Below, piece by piece: positions 53,586 through 62,602 of a stretch of 64,000 bases of DNA; position 1 is the stretch's first letter; each line of letters opens with the position of its first letter. Source of the stretch: an uncultured Flavobacteriaceae bacterium (GTDB taxonomy: Bacteria > Bacteroidota > Bacteroidia > Flavobacteriales > Flavobacteriaceae). The position numbers and the translations under genes were made by a program. The stretch is from assembly GCA_947498845.1 (NCBI GenBank), contig CANMLX010000016.1, forward strand, positions 1 through 64,000. The letters run 5' to 3'. The notes under the pieces are model-generated. The model worked only from the letters and a program-made list of their open reading frames with translations. It ran no database searches and was not told where the DNA came from.

Positions 53586-53788
53586 TATAACAACTTCCTC
53601 TAAAGTTCTTTAAAGTCTTGAATTTAACAAAAGAAAGAGTAAAAAACTTTAGTGGAAAAACTATACCCATTTTTATTTAAATATGAGGGTTGATTAAAAA
53701 TAGTATTGCAAAATGTAATCCTACATGACACAAAATCTTATATCTACATAGACTTACGGATTTAAGGTAAAAGTCCGCGCTATCGGGT

Positions 53789-54016
53789 TTACCATTTACC
53801 ATGTTTTCTGAAAGATTTGTATTTCACATAAATACCTTTTTCGTTTTTCTTATATAAATACAAATTATAATCTCTACTTACTTTACTTAAAGAATCTCCT
53901 ACGCTAATAGGATCTCCTTCTCTACATGCGTAGCGACCTAAATACTCTTCTTCATTATTATCTACAAATTTTACACATAAATCCATTTTACTACATTTAT
54001 ACACCTCTTTAACCAC
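53789..54016 (-). pseudogene. Probable C-terminal fragment of a small hypothetical protein
   Basis: A 75-codon frame from a GTG; the same frame stays open upstream into the neighbouring transposase remnant. KFVDNNEEEYLGRYACREGDPISVGDSLSKVSRDYNLYLYKKNEKGIYVKY looks like the C-terminal part of small flavobacterial proteins, not a complete domain, and there is no convincing start. It ends 12 bp from the IS1380 right end. Most likely it is the surviving tail of a gene broken by recombination with the transposase remnant. Confidence 0.45.
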
Positions 54017-54039
54017 TCCGCTAAAGTTTTTATAATATG

Positions 54040-54249
54040 CTATTCTATTTGATCTATAAAATGAACGTGATTTGATTCATAACCTATCTCTATAAAATGT
54101 AATTCATATCGTTTAGAAATTTCTAAACAAATATCTTTCAAACCCTCTCCTATTTCTTTCGTTATAACTGATTTTCGATATTTCAAAGGAAAAACCAAAT
54201 GATAAAGCAACAAGCTTTTATTATGTCTTTTTATAACATGTTCACTCAT
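54040..54249 (-). pseudogene. Truncated IS200-type (REP-associated) transposase
   Basis: 70 codons from the ATG at 54249: MSEHVIKRHNKSLLLYHLVF leads into EISKRYELHFIEIGYESNHVHFIDQIE and a stop. The first half of a Y1/HUH transposase is present, including the metal-binding HVHF, but the second half with the catalytic tyrosine is missing (family members are about twice as long). It is a non-functional remnant. The paired hairpins at 51474-51527 are of the sort such enzymes act on. Confidence 0.8.
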
Positions 54250-54677
54250 TCTCCCAATGTACACTTTTTCAAAGTGTTTCGAAAAACTCTCCGTTTTTCA
54301 AACTTTTCAGCTAAACCCCGAGGCAGAGCCTCGAGGAATTCTTTAGATTAAAACCACTAATAATGAGAATTTTACAATTTAACTAAATGAAGACGTTGTC
54401 ATTCAAGCATTATCAAAAACAAAATATATTTTGTTGAAGATACAAAGCGAAGCTTTTGAGGAAGAATCTACTCAAAATGGGATTTCTCGTCGCTCGTTCC
54501 TCTCTCTGTCGAAAAGACATAGTGCTAAACAACAATATAACTATAAAAAATAAAATTAAGTTACGTCGAACGTTAAACTATTATTTTGATGATATTATGA
54601 GGTCTCGACTTACTTCTGTAAGCTAACTTCATTAAAAATATATTTTTTCCTCGTTAATACGCGACCTTGATATAGAG
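54250..54677. other. Intergenic region with a GC-rich dyad
   Basis: No gene seen. CCGAGGCAGAGCCTCGAGG (about 54319-54337) forms a compact hairpin related to the post-gene motifs at 46879-46920. Further on, a segment around 54540-54575 (ATAAAATTAAGTTACGTCGAAC) repeats one at about 37344-37368. Confidence 0.6.
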
Positions 54678-55706
54678 TTATGTTGCAGGATTAGGAATGC
54701 TTTTATGTATCGCATCTATCTGCTCTAATACAGCATCACTTAGTGTGATATTAATACTATCTATATTTTCCTCTAATTGTTTTAGGTTAGTTGCACCAAT
54801 AATATTACTGGTTACAAAGGGTTGTTGGTTTACAAATGCTAATGCCATTTGGGTTAAACTTAAACCATTATGTTCTGCTACTTTTAAGTATTGCTTTGTG
54901 GCTTCGGTAGATTGATCACTGCTATATCTAGCAAATCTTGGAAATAATTTTAATCTGGAGTTTTCTGGCGCATCTCCTTTTACATATTTACCAGACAATA
55001 CGCCAAAGGCTAATGGTGAGTAGGCTAATAAGCCTATATTTTCTCTCATAGAGACTTCTGCTAAGTCGGTTTCAAAACTTCTACACAGTAATGAGTAGGC
55101 ATTTTGTAGGGTAATCATTCTTGGTAAATTGTGTTGTTTATGCTCTTCTAAATAACGCATGGTTCCCCATGAATTTTCGTTAGATATGCCTACATGTCTA
55201 ATATGTCCTGCTTTAATTTCTTTATCTAAGCTATGTAGTATCTCGTTAAAATTATCTTCCCACGCAGCATCGTGCTTATAATCTCTTATGCCAAATCTAT
55301 TGGTGTTACGTTCTGGCCAATGGAGTTGGTACACATCTATATAGTCGGTTTGTAAGCGCTTTAATTCTTTTTCTATAGCTTCTTTAATGGCTACTGTAAA
55401 TCCTGTTGTGCGGATATGTGCTGTATAGTCGCCTCCTCCTGCTATTTTTGACGCTACAATAACGTTATCTCTATTTCCTGGTTTTTTTAACCATGTTCCA
55501 ATTATAGTACTTGTTTTTCCACTACGTTCTGCATTTGCTGGGACTGGATATAATTCGGCTGTGTCTATAAAATTAACGCCTTTGTCTAATGCAAGATCTA
55601 ATTGCTGGTGTGCTTCGGCTTCGGTATTCTGGTTGCCAAAGGTCATGGTGCCCAAGCATATTTTACTTACTTTAATATTGGTGTGGGGTAGGGTGGTGTA
55701 TTTCAT
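54678..55706 (-). CDS. Aldo/keto reductase (Tas-like)
   Basis: A 342-residue NADPH-dependent oxidoreductase of the aldo/keto reductase superfamily. The catalytic tetrad is complete: Asp48 (NFIDTAELY), Tyr53, Lys87 (VIVASKIAG) and His129 (VYQLHWPE). The cofactor-binding C-terminal part has GLLAYSPLAFGVLSGKY and TSNIIGATNLKQLEENI. The length and N-terminus MKYTTLPHTNIKVSKICLGTMTFG resemble E. coli Tas. The substrate is unknown. Single gene, upstream of which lies a tract of degenerate repeats. Confidence 0.92.
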   Translation of the reverse strand: MKYTTLPHTNIKVSKICLGTMTFGNQNTEAEAHQQLDLALDKGVNFIDTAELYPVPANAERSGKTSTIIGTWLKKPGNRDNVIVASKIAGGGDYTAHIRTTGFTVAIKEAIEKELKRLQTDYIDVYQLHWPERNTNRFGIRDYKHDAAWEDNFNEILHSLDKEIKAGHIRHVGISNENSWGTMRYLEEHKQHNLPRMITLQNAYSLLCRSFETDLAEVSMRENIGLLAYSPLAFGVLSGKYVKGDAPENSRLKLFPRFARYSSDQSTEATKQYLKVAEHNGLSLTQMALAFVNQQPFVTSNIIGATNLKQLEENIDSINITLSDAVLEQIDAIHKSIPNPAT

Positions 55707-55709
55707 TGG

Positions 55710-55950
55710 TTAGGACTTCTTAGACTTATTTGATTTGTTAGATGTCTTGGATTAACTCGATTACTCGATTATTTGACTTCTTAGATTAGCTCGATTATTG
55801 GTTCTCTTGGATTAATTAGACTTATTAGATTATTTAGACTTCTTCGATTTAATAGTTTGTTGGACTGGTTCGATTGGTTTGACGCTTTGGGTTATAGGAC
55901 TTCTTAGACTTATTCGATCTCTTGGATTTGTTCGATTTTTAGACGAGACC
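55710..55950. repeat. Degenerate (GACTTCTTAGATTA...CGATTA) repeats
   Basis: About 240 bp of imperfect units such as GACTTCTTAGACTTATT, GATTAGCTCGATTATT and TTGGATTAACTCGATTA upstream of the aldo/keto reductase. It is like the other simple-repeat tracts of this window in style but with different unit sequences. Non-coding. Confidence 0.8.
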
Positions 55951-55956
55951 AAAGAT

Positions 55957-55997
55957 AAAAAACCTTTAAAAGTATCTAAGACTTTTAAAGGTTTTTA
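55957..55997. terminator. Strong bidirectional terminator
   Basis: A near-perfect AAAAACCTTTAAAAGT / ACTTTTAAAGGTTTTT hairpin with a 7-nt loop. Its right edge is the TTA target triplet of the family C element. It probably ended the leftward OmpA-lipoprotein transcript before two miniature elements pushed it some 430 bp away. Confidence 0.85.
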
Positions 55998-56205
55998 TAC
56001 CAGTTCTTAATTGAATTGAATTTAAACCCGTTTTATGCATTAGAAAGTCTATTACGTCTGCAATCTCCTGCAAACACTGTCGTAAACTGTGTTTATTGAA
56101 TATCACAGCCTCATAACGACCTTCCAACGCATAAAGCGGGTTAAAAGAAAATGATACATTTTAAAAAGCGCATTTTAATTCGTTAGATTCAATTGAGAAC
56201 TGGTA
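55998..56205. mobile_element. Family C miniature element
   Basis: A 208-bp non-coding element with ends TACCAGTTCTTAATTGAA and (read inward from the right) TACCAGTTCTCAATTGAA, and an inner pair AACCCGTTTTATGC / GCATAAAGCGGGTT. It is flanked by direct TTA triplets (55995-55997, 56206-56208). Ends and target triplet tie it to families A and B, although its interior is different and longer. Confidence 0.82.
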
Positions 56206-56211
56206 TTAGGT

Positions 56212-56239
56212 GTTAGCGCTTACAGTGTAAAGCGCTAAC
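56212..56239. repeat. Perfect 10-bp inverted repeat
   Basis: GTTAGCGCTT / AAGCGCTAAC with an 8-nt loop between the family C and family A elements. It is followed by TTTTG only on the plus strand, where no gene ends, so it is not assigned as a terminator. Confidence 0.6.
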
Positions 56240-56250
56240 TTTTGTAATTA

Positions 56251-56410
56251 TACCAATTCTACCATAAAATGCGACATATAATTCGTTTCTTTTACATGAT
56301 TTCTGCATTAAAAAAATAAACCGTAGCTAAGGCTATGCTTGATTTTTATGCTTTGAACTCCTGTAAAATAACTCAAATTATTTATACCTCATTTTATAGC
56401 AAAATTGGTA
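56251..56410 (-). mobile_element. Family A miniature element, copy 3
   Basis: A complete 160-bp copy, almost identical to copy 2, with direct TTA triplets at both sides (56248-56250, 56411-56413). It ends 13 bp from the stop codon of the OmpA-lipoprotein gene. Near-identity between copies 2 and 3 suggests recent movement. Confidence 0.88.
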
Positions 56411-56423
56411 TTACACCTAACTA

Positions 56424-57383
56424 TTACTGCTCGTTTAACAACTTAGACAATTGGTCTAGCTTTGGTGTTAGAATCACTTCTATACGCCTGTTTTTTGCTT
56501 TTCCTTCTTCCGTATCGTTAGAGGCCACTGGTGCAAATTCACCTCGCCCTGCTGCGGTTAGGTTTTCTGGGCTTATCGCCTTATTTTCTCTTAAAATATT
56601 TACAATGGCCGTAGCGCGTTTTGTAGACAAATCCCAATTGCTGGTTAATGCGCCATTTCCCGAATAGGGTACATTATCGGTATGTCCTTCTATTAAAACG
56701 GCGATGTCTGGGTTTTCGGCGAGTACATTACCTAAGCTTTTTACGGCACTTTTACCTTCAGCCCCTACGAGCCAACTCCCCGACTTAAATAACAACTTAT
56801 TTTCCATAGACACGTAAACTTTTCCGCCTCTTTGTTCTACGGTTAAACCTTTACCTTCAAAATCGGTTAATGCTCTTGATATTGCATTTTTTAGTTGCGT
56901 CATCGCTGCATCTTTTGAGGCGATTACCTTTTCTAATTCGGCAATCTTGTTAGAACGTTCTTCTAATGCTTTTTTAAGTTTATTTAAGCGATCATTTTCT
57001 GCTGCTAAGGCTTGTTCTTTAGCTTCTAATTCTGCTAAAAGTTCCCTGTTTTTTTTAGAGTTTCGTGCTATGGATGCCGAACTATTTTTCTCCAGAGCTG
57101 CGTAAGACGATTTTAAGTTATCCAAATTCGATTTTGAAGCATTATAATCGTTTCTCAACTTGTCTCGCTCTGCAATGGCTTTATCGTAGGCTTCTTGCAG
57201 TTTTTTTAAGTCGTTTTCGGTTGTGTTTTTTGCCGATAAAAGGGCTTCGTTTTCTTCTGAAAGTTTTCTGTTTTCTTGTTTTAACGATGCATACTTGCTC
57301 TCCAAATCTTTATATACTTTGGGAGATACACACGATGTTACAATAACCAAGCTTAATAGAAAGAATACACTGTTTTTAATCAT
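56424..57383 (-). CDS. OmpA-family peptidoglycan-binding lipoprotein
   Basis: A 319-residue lipoprotein: lipobox Cys18 (VTSC), a long coiled coil (about residues 25-165, heptads rich in Lys, Glu, Leu), then an OmpA/MotB domain (about 190-305) with FKSGSWLVGAEGKSAVKSL, AVLIEGHTDNVPY, LSTKRATAIVNIL and AKNRRIEVILTP. It anchors the outer membrane to peptidoglycan, the coiled coil acting as a spacer. Located 19 bp after the exonuclease III gene in the same direction. Confidence 0.92.
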   Translation of the reverse strand: MIKNSVFFLLSLVIVTSCVSPKVYKDLESKYASLKQENRKLSEENEALLSAKNTTENDLKKLQEAYDKAIAERDKLRNDYNASKSNLDNLKSSYAALEKNSSASIARNSKKNRELLAELEAKEQALAAENDRLNKLKKALEERSNKIAELEKVIASKDAAMTQLKNAISRALTDFEGKGLTVEQRGGKVYVSMENKLLFKSGSWLVGAEGKSAVKSLGNVLAENPDIAVLIEGHTDNVPYSGNGALTSNWDLSTKRATAIVNILRENKAISPENLTAAGRGEFAPVASNDTEEGKAKNRRIEVILTPKLDQLSKLLNEQ

Positions 57384-57402
57384 TTTTTTATACTTTAAAT
57401 TT

Positions 57403-58185
57403 TTAGTCTTTTAATTCTAATAGAATAGGACAATGGTCACTATGTACTGCTTCTGTTAATATCACTGCCCTTTCGATATGTGTTTCCAGAGGTTTTGAAA
57501 CCATTGTATAATCTAATCGCCAGCCTTTGTTATTTGCTCTTGCATTAGCACGGTAGCTCCACCAACTGTATTCTTGTCGTTCGGGATTTATAAATCGAAA
57601 CGCATCTACAAAACCACTGTCTATAAATTTTCCTATCCATTCACGCTCTTCTGGTAAAAAACCAGATACGCCTTTCATTTTTGGATTATGTATGTCTATT
57701 GCTTCATGACATATATTATAATCACCACAAATAACCAGATTAGGGGTATCTTTTTTAAGTGTATTGATATAATCTTGAAACATAGCCATATACTCTAACT
57801 TGTGATTTAAGCGCGCATCGTTTGTTCCTGATGGTAAATACAAGCTCATTACCGAAACACGATCTCCGCCTGGCGAAGCGGCAGGGAAATCGGCACGAAG
57901 GTTACGTCCCTCAAAATCCATGGATGCTATGCCTGTACCGTATTCTACATGACTAGGTTCTATTTTACTTAAAATAGCCACGCCACTATAGCCTTTTTTT
58001 TGTGCGCTAAACCAATAATTATAAGTGTAGCCTGCTTCTTCAAAAAGACTTAAATCCAACTGCTCTTTTAAGGCTTTTATTTCCTGCAAACAAACCACGT
58101 CTGGATTAGCACTTTTAAGCCATTCTATAAATCCTTTATTTATCGCTGCTCTTATGCCGTTTACATTGTATGATATGATTTTCAT
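57403..58185 (-). CDS. xth: Exodeoxyribonuclease III
   Basis: A 260-residue AP endonuclease/3'-exonuclease of the ExoIII family for base-excision repair. The motifs are present: Asn7 in SYNVNGIRAA, Glu35 in VCLQEIKA, NLVICGDYNICHEAID and the C-terminal HSDHCPILLEL. Full-length. It is probably co-transcribed with the OmpA lipoprotein downstream (19-bp gap). Confidence 0.95.
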   Translation of the reverse strand: MKIISYNVNGIRAAINKGFIEWLKSANPDVVCLQEIKALKEQLDLSLFEEAGYTYNYWFSAQKKGYSGVAILSKIEPSHVEYGTGIASMDFEGRNLRADFPAASPGGDRVSVMSLYLPSGTNDARLNHKLEYMAMFQDYINTLKKDTPNLVICGDYNICHEAIDIHNPKMKGVSGFLPEEREWIGKFIDSGFVDAFRFINPERQEYSWWSYRANARANNKGWRLDYTMVSKPLETHIERAVILTEAVHSDHCPILLELKD

Positions 58186-58429
58186 GTTTTCTCTTTAATA
58201 TTCTGAATTTACTTAAGCTTAATTAATTTCAGAATCTCTTTAAGTTATTCATTAATAATTAGGAGACGCTAAAACAAGTTTAGCTTAACGTAAAACTATT
58301 GCGAAAATATAGTTTTACTCATTTTCAGCTAATTTAAATAATGCATTACTTTTACACTGTGTATTACTTGGATTTTTAACGAAATCCATCCATAAAATAT
58401 TTTAAACGATTGTAAGTTTAAATATCTGA

Positions 58430-61400
58430 ATGAAGTATTATTTATCAATTTTTATACCACTATTTAGCTTTTTGAGTTTTTCTCAAAACCCTAACAGTAA
58501 TTATATCACTAAAAAAATAGGGGTAAAAGATAGTATAACTATTGATAGTGTGAGTATTAATCCCAGTTGGTTTTCAATAAAAACAAAGGACAATAAAATT
58601 ATTGATTCTTCATTTTACACCATTAATTTTTCTCAAGCTAAGCTTAGGTTTAAAAAACCAGTTGCTACAGATTCTATTATTATAAGCTATTTAAAATTTC
58701 CTGAGTTTTTAACCAAGACTTATAAACAACTGGACGAAAATATAATTGTACAAAATAATGATGGTGTTGAACGCCTGTACAAACTCAAGCAGTCTAATGT
58801 TTCTAAAAGTTTTATTCCTTTTGATGGTTTGAGTACTTCTGGAAGTATCTCTAGAGGTGTCACAGTTGGTAATAATCAAAACTCGGTACTAAATAGTGAA
58901 TTGGATCTGCAAATCACGGGCAAATTAAACAATAAAGTATCCTTACGTGCTTCGATACAAGATGCTAATATCCCACTGCAAGAAAGTGGCTATAGTCAAC
59001 GGTTAGATGAATTTGATCAGGTTTTTATTGAATTGTTTAGTGATACATGGAATATTCGCGCTGGTGATATCGATTTACAAAATAACAGTTCTTACTTTTC
59101 ACAATTCTCCAAACGTGTTCAGGGGCTTTCTATTAATGCGCTTTTGGGAGATGATGATAACCAAACCCAACTTTTTGCTTCGGGGGCTTTAGTAAGGGGG
59201 CAATTTACTACCAGTCAATTTACTGCTTTAGAAGGCAATCAAGGGCCTTATAAATTGCAAGGGCCCAACGGCGAACTTTTTGTTTTAATCGTTTCGGGGA
59301 GTGAAACGGTTTACGTTAATGGTGTTGCAGTACAACGTGGTGAGGATAAAGATTATATTATAGATTATAATGCGGGGGAAATTATATTTAATACTACGTT
59401 TCCTATTACTTCTGAAATGAGGATCACAGTAGATTATCAATTTAGTGATCGTAATTATTCGCGCCTGGTAGCTTATGGTGGTGCTAATTATAAAAGTGAT
59501 AAATTAAAAATTGGGGTTTCGGTGTATTCTGAAAATGATGCTAAAAACCAGCCTTTACAACAAAACTTATCTGAAGCGCAAGCCGAAATTTTATCACTTG
59601 CTGGGGATGATACATCTCAAATGATAGCGCCTTCTGAAATTGAAGAAGCCTTTAGTGAGAATCGTATTTTATACAAAAAAGAAAATATTAGTGGTAATGA
59701 GGTGTTTGTGTTTTCTAATAATCCTGATGATGATTTATTTCGGGTAACATTTACACGTGTTGGGCCAAACCAAGGTGACTATATTTTAAGTAGCTCCAGC
59801 ACGAGTGCTATAAATAATATTTATGAGTATGCAGGAGAATTACAAGGTAATTTTGCGCCTGTTATTCAACTTATAGCACCCACAAAATTGCAGTTGGCCA
59901 TTGTTAATGGTAGTTATGTTCCTTCTAAAAAAACAGAGATTACCTTTGAACTTGCGGGCAGTAAAAACGATCTAAACTTGTTTTCTAATATTGGTGATGA
60001 TAATAATGATGGATTTGCAGGTAAATTACTATGGTCTCAAGCCATAAAAAAGAGTGACAGCCTTTGGAATATTACTGCTTTTGTAGATACCGATTATATT
60101 CAGGCAGATTTTAGAAATATAGAAGGACTTTACAATCCCGAGTTTAACCGGGATTGGAATCTAGGCCAACAACCTAATAGCAATCAAGTTGTAAATAATT
60201 TAGGCAATCAAGTGCTTTTAAATTCTGGGCTACGTTTTTCGCATCCTGAAAAAGGGCGTATTGCGTATCAATTTGAACATCTAAATTTTAGCTTGGGCTT
60301 TAATGGGAATAGACATATAACTAATATCGATTTACGCTTTAACAAATTAAAAATTAACTCTAATTCCAGTTTTTTAAATGCATCCTCCTCTATAAACACC
60401 TCAACTTTTTTTAGATCTTACAACACTGTAATTTATGGGATGAAGAAACGTTGGGCTGGTGCCAAATTGGACATTGAAGACAATCAACAAAAAGAAGTTA
60501 CTACAGATTTGTTTACGCCACTAAGTCAAAAATTTAAAACCTATAACGTGTTTTTTGGTGTAGGGGATAGCACCAAAGTTTTTGCTGAAATTGGTTATAA
60601 AAATAGAGTAAATGATAGTATTCGAAATAATCAACTAGAGAAAGTAAATACCTCAAATACCTTTTATTTAAACTCTAAGATTATTCAGAATAAAAACACT
60701 AAACTATCCCTTTATGCTAACTATAGAACTTTAGATCATGAAGATGACCGTATTGACGATGAAAACTCTTTAAATTCCAGATTGCAATACAATCAAAAAC
60801 TCTTTAAAAACATCTTACAATCTAATACCGTTTTTGAAACGAATTCTGGCTATTTACCACAGCAAGATTTTACCTATGTAGAAGTTGAACCTGGCCAAGG
60901 CACCTACACCTGGATTGATTATAATGAAAACGGCATTCAAGATTTAGAAGAGTTTGAAATAGCACAATTTCAAGATCAAGGCACCTACATTCGTGTACTG
61001 CTTCCTAATAGAATATTTATAAAAACGCATCAAAATAGGTTTAGCCAGACATTAACTATTAATCCTGCGCAATGGAGTACCTCAAAAAAGAAATCGCGTA
61101 AATTTTGGTCTCATTTTTACAATCAAACCAGTTATTTAATTGATAGAAAAGTACAACGTGATGGGGATAATTTTAATTTAAATCCGTTTAAATCTTCTTC
61201 AGAAAATCAATTAGGCGTTCAATTAAATTTTAGAAATGTGCTATTTTTTAATAGAGGCAAACAACGTTACACCACATCGTACACGTATCTTACTAATAAA
61301 AATAGTAATACGCTTTCTGTAGGCCTTTTAGAAAATAATTTAAGGAGTCATCAGTTAAATTTTAATCATAAAATAAAGGAAAGTTGGCTAATCACTATAT

Positions 61401-61861
61401 TATCTACTATTGGAACTAACGAAAGCTCTAGTGAAAACTTTAGCTCTAAAAATTTTAATTTTGATGAAGTGTTATTGAACCCTAAATTATCTTATTTGTT
61501 TAGTGACAATAGTCGTTTTGATATCTTTTATAAGTACACCATCAAGAAAAATAGCATTGGTAATTTAGAAAGCTTAAAACAACAAAACTTAGGTTTAGGG
61601 TTTAATTTTTCTAAGAATACAAAAAGTGCTATAAATGGAGAAGTTAATTATTTTTCTAATAACTTCACAGGTAATGCTAATACACCTGTCGCTTATCAAA
61701 TGTTGGAAGGCTTACAACCTGGTAAAAACTTTACCTGGACACTTTTAGCTCAAAAAAAACTTACCAAATTTCTGGATTTAAACCTAAGTTATTTTGGAAG
61801 AAATACCGAAACCAGTAAAACCATACATACAGGGAGTATACAATTAAAAGCTTATTTTTAA
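58430..61861 (+). CDS. Large conserved outer-membrane/surface beta-rich protein
   Basis: A 1143-residue protein with a signal peptide (about 1-19) and beta-strand patterns throughout, ending in the aromatic IQLKAYF expected of an outer-membrane protein. The segment GLSTSGSISRGVTVGNNQNSVLNSELDLQITGKLNNKVSLRASIQDANIP resembles a portion of the gliding/T9SS protein SprA but the protein is less than half that size. A relation to T9SS or to cell-surface assembly is therefore possible, not shown. It is a conserved Bacteroidota type without a known function. It is divergent from exonuclease III. Confidence 0.72.
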   Translation: MKYYLSIFIPLFSFLSFSQNPNSNYITKKIGVKDSITIDSVSINPSWFSIKTKDNKIIDSSFYTINFSQAKLRFKKPVATDSIIISYLKFPEFLTKTYKQLDENIIVQNNDGVERLYKLKQSNVSKSFIPFDGLSTSGSISRGVTVGNNQNSVLNSELDLQITGKLNNKVSLRASIQDANIPLQESGYSQRLDEFDQVFIELFSDTWNIRAGDIDLQNNSSYFSQFSKRVQGLSINALLGDDDNQTQLFASGALVRGQFTTSQFTALEGNQGPYKLQGPNGELFVLIVSGSETVYVNGVAVQRGEDKDYIIDYNAGEIIFNTTFPITSEMRITVDYQFSDRNYSRLVAYGGANYKSDKLKIGVSVYSENDAKNQPLQQNLSEAQAEILSLAGDDTSQMIAPSEIEEAFSENRILYKKENISGNEVFVFSNNPDDDLFRVTFTRVGPNQGDYILSSSSTSAINNIYEYAGELQGNFAPVIQLIAPTKLQLAIVNGSYVPSKKTEITFELAGSKNDLNLFSNIGDDNNDGFAGKLLWSQAIKKSDSLWNITAFVDTDYIQADFRNIEGLYNPEFNRDWNLGQQPNSNQVVNNLGNQVLLNSGLRFSHPEKGRIAYQFEHLNFSLGFNGNRHITNIDLRFNKLKINSNSSFLNASSSINTSTFFRSYNTVIYGMKKRWAGAKLDIEDNQQKEVTTDLFTPLSQKFKTYNVFFGVGDSTKVFAEIGYKNRVNDSIRNNQLEKVNTSNTFYLNSKIIQNKNTKLSLYANYRTLDHEDDRIDDENSLNSRLQYNQKLFKNILQSNTVFETNSGYLPQQDFTYVEVEPGQGTYTWIDYNENGIQDLEEFEIAQFQDQGTYIRVLLPNRIFIKTHQNRFSQTLTINPAQWSTSKKKSRKFWSHFYNQTSYLIDRKVQRDGDNFNLNPFKSSSENQLGVQLNFRNVLFFNRGKQRYTTSYTYLTNKNSNTLSVGLLENNLRSHQLNFNHKIKESWLITILSTIGTNESSSENFSSKNFNFDEVLLNPKLSYLFSDNSRFDIFYKYTIKKNSIGNLESLKQQNLGLGFNFSKNTKSAINGEVNYFSNNFTGNANTPVAYQMLEGLQPGKNFTWTLLAQKKLTKFLDLNLSYFGRNTETSKTIHTGSIQLKAYF

Positions 61862-61946
61862 TTTTAAAAGGCGTTTATTAATGAAATTAATAACACCATA
61901 CAACGACTGAGGTATTCTATTGGTATTATTAAAATTTAAAAGTATT

Positions 61947-62360
61947 ATGAGCACTACAAATGGAGACAATGGATTAGTTATAAAAACGAGTACGTTTGAC
62001 TTTGAAACGACTTACGATAAACTAAAAACTAGTTTAAACAATAACCCTAACTTAAAAGTAATATTAGAATTAGATCACAGTGCCAATGCTGCATCTAAAA
62101 ATTTAAAATTAAGACCTACTAAAATTATTGTATTTGGAAATCCAGCTTTAGGCACTCCACTTATGGATAACGCACCTACTCTGGCTATAGATTTACCTCA
62201 AAAACTCTTGGTTTATCAGGAAAATAATACCGTTAAAGTTGCTTACAATAATCCAGCATATTTAAAAAATAGGCATGAAATTACAGATAACGAAGATATT
62301 TTAAGCAAAATAAGTACTGTTTTAGATAAAATAACAAACATTACTACAGGTAATTCTTAG
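61947..62360 (+). CDS. DUF302-family protein
   Basis: 137 residues from the ATG at 61947 (MSTTNGDNGL); a TTG at 61920 in frame is less likely. DUF302 features are LVIKTSTFDFETTYDKLKTSL, ELDHSANAASKNLKLRPTKIIVFGNPALGTPLM and ALDLPQK-like AIDLPQKLLVYQ. No signal peptide was seen. The role is unknown; family members bind small molecules or form homodimers. It stands alone. Confidence 0.87.
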   Translation: MSTTNGDNGLVIKTSTFDFETTYDKLKTSLNNNPNLKVILELDHSANAASKNLKLRPTKIIVFGNPALGTPLMDNAPTLAIDLPQKLLVYQENNTVKVAYNNPAYLKNRHEITDNEDILSKISTVLDKITNITTGNS

Positions 62361-62602
62361 GCTTAAAAACAAAAATATATTTAGTTTCTATTTTTGTTGG
62401 ACACCAATGAATAATTTTAATAAGGTTTTTATAGGAACATTCGATATTTTATTTTTTAGTTAAAAAATAAACAACAGAACATTCGCATATTGTTAATAAT
62501 ATTAAACAATTATTAAATGAAAGTTTATTCATCAATATTTGTAGGTATTTGCTTGAAATAAACTTAAAATTGTAAGAGTTAATCCATAAAATTCAAATTA
62601 TC

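Larger units (their letters stand above)
52174..53776. mobile_element. IS1380-family insertion sequence
   Basis: A complete-looking insertion sequence of about 1.6 kb. The left end begins GGACTACAACCTTAAATCCG and the right end is its inverted, nearly identical counterpart (GGACT-ttt-ACCTTAAATCCG when read inward), about 28 bp with three mismatches. It encodes one transposase (52290-53585). A terminator hairpin (52215-52251) lies between the left end and the gene. No clear target duplication is visible; the flanks GCAC and GCGC differ by one base, so the ends could extend four bases further. Confidence 0.85.

Noticed and set aside
52174..53776. IS1380 element as source of the TACC-ended small elements
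   Set aside because: Its ends (GGACT...CCTTAAATCCG) have no similarity to TACCAATT ends and no 3-bp TNA duplication is seen around it.
56212..56239. Hairpin as terminator of the OmpA-lipoprotein gene
   Set aside because: On the minus strand the stem is not followed by a T-run; the better terminator is at 55957-55997.
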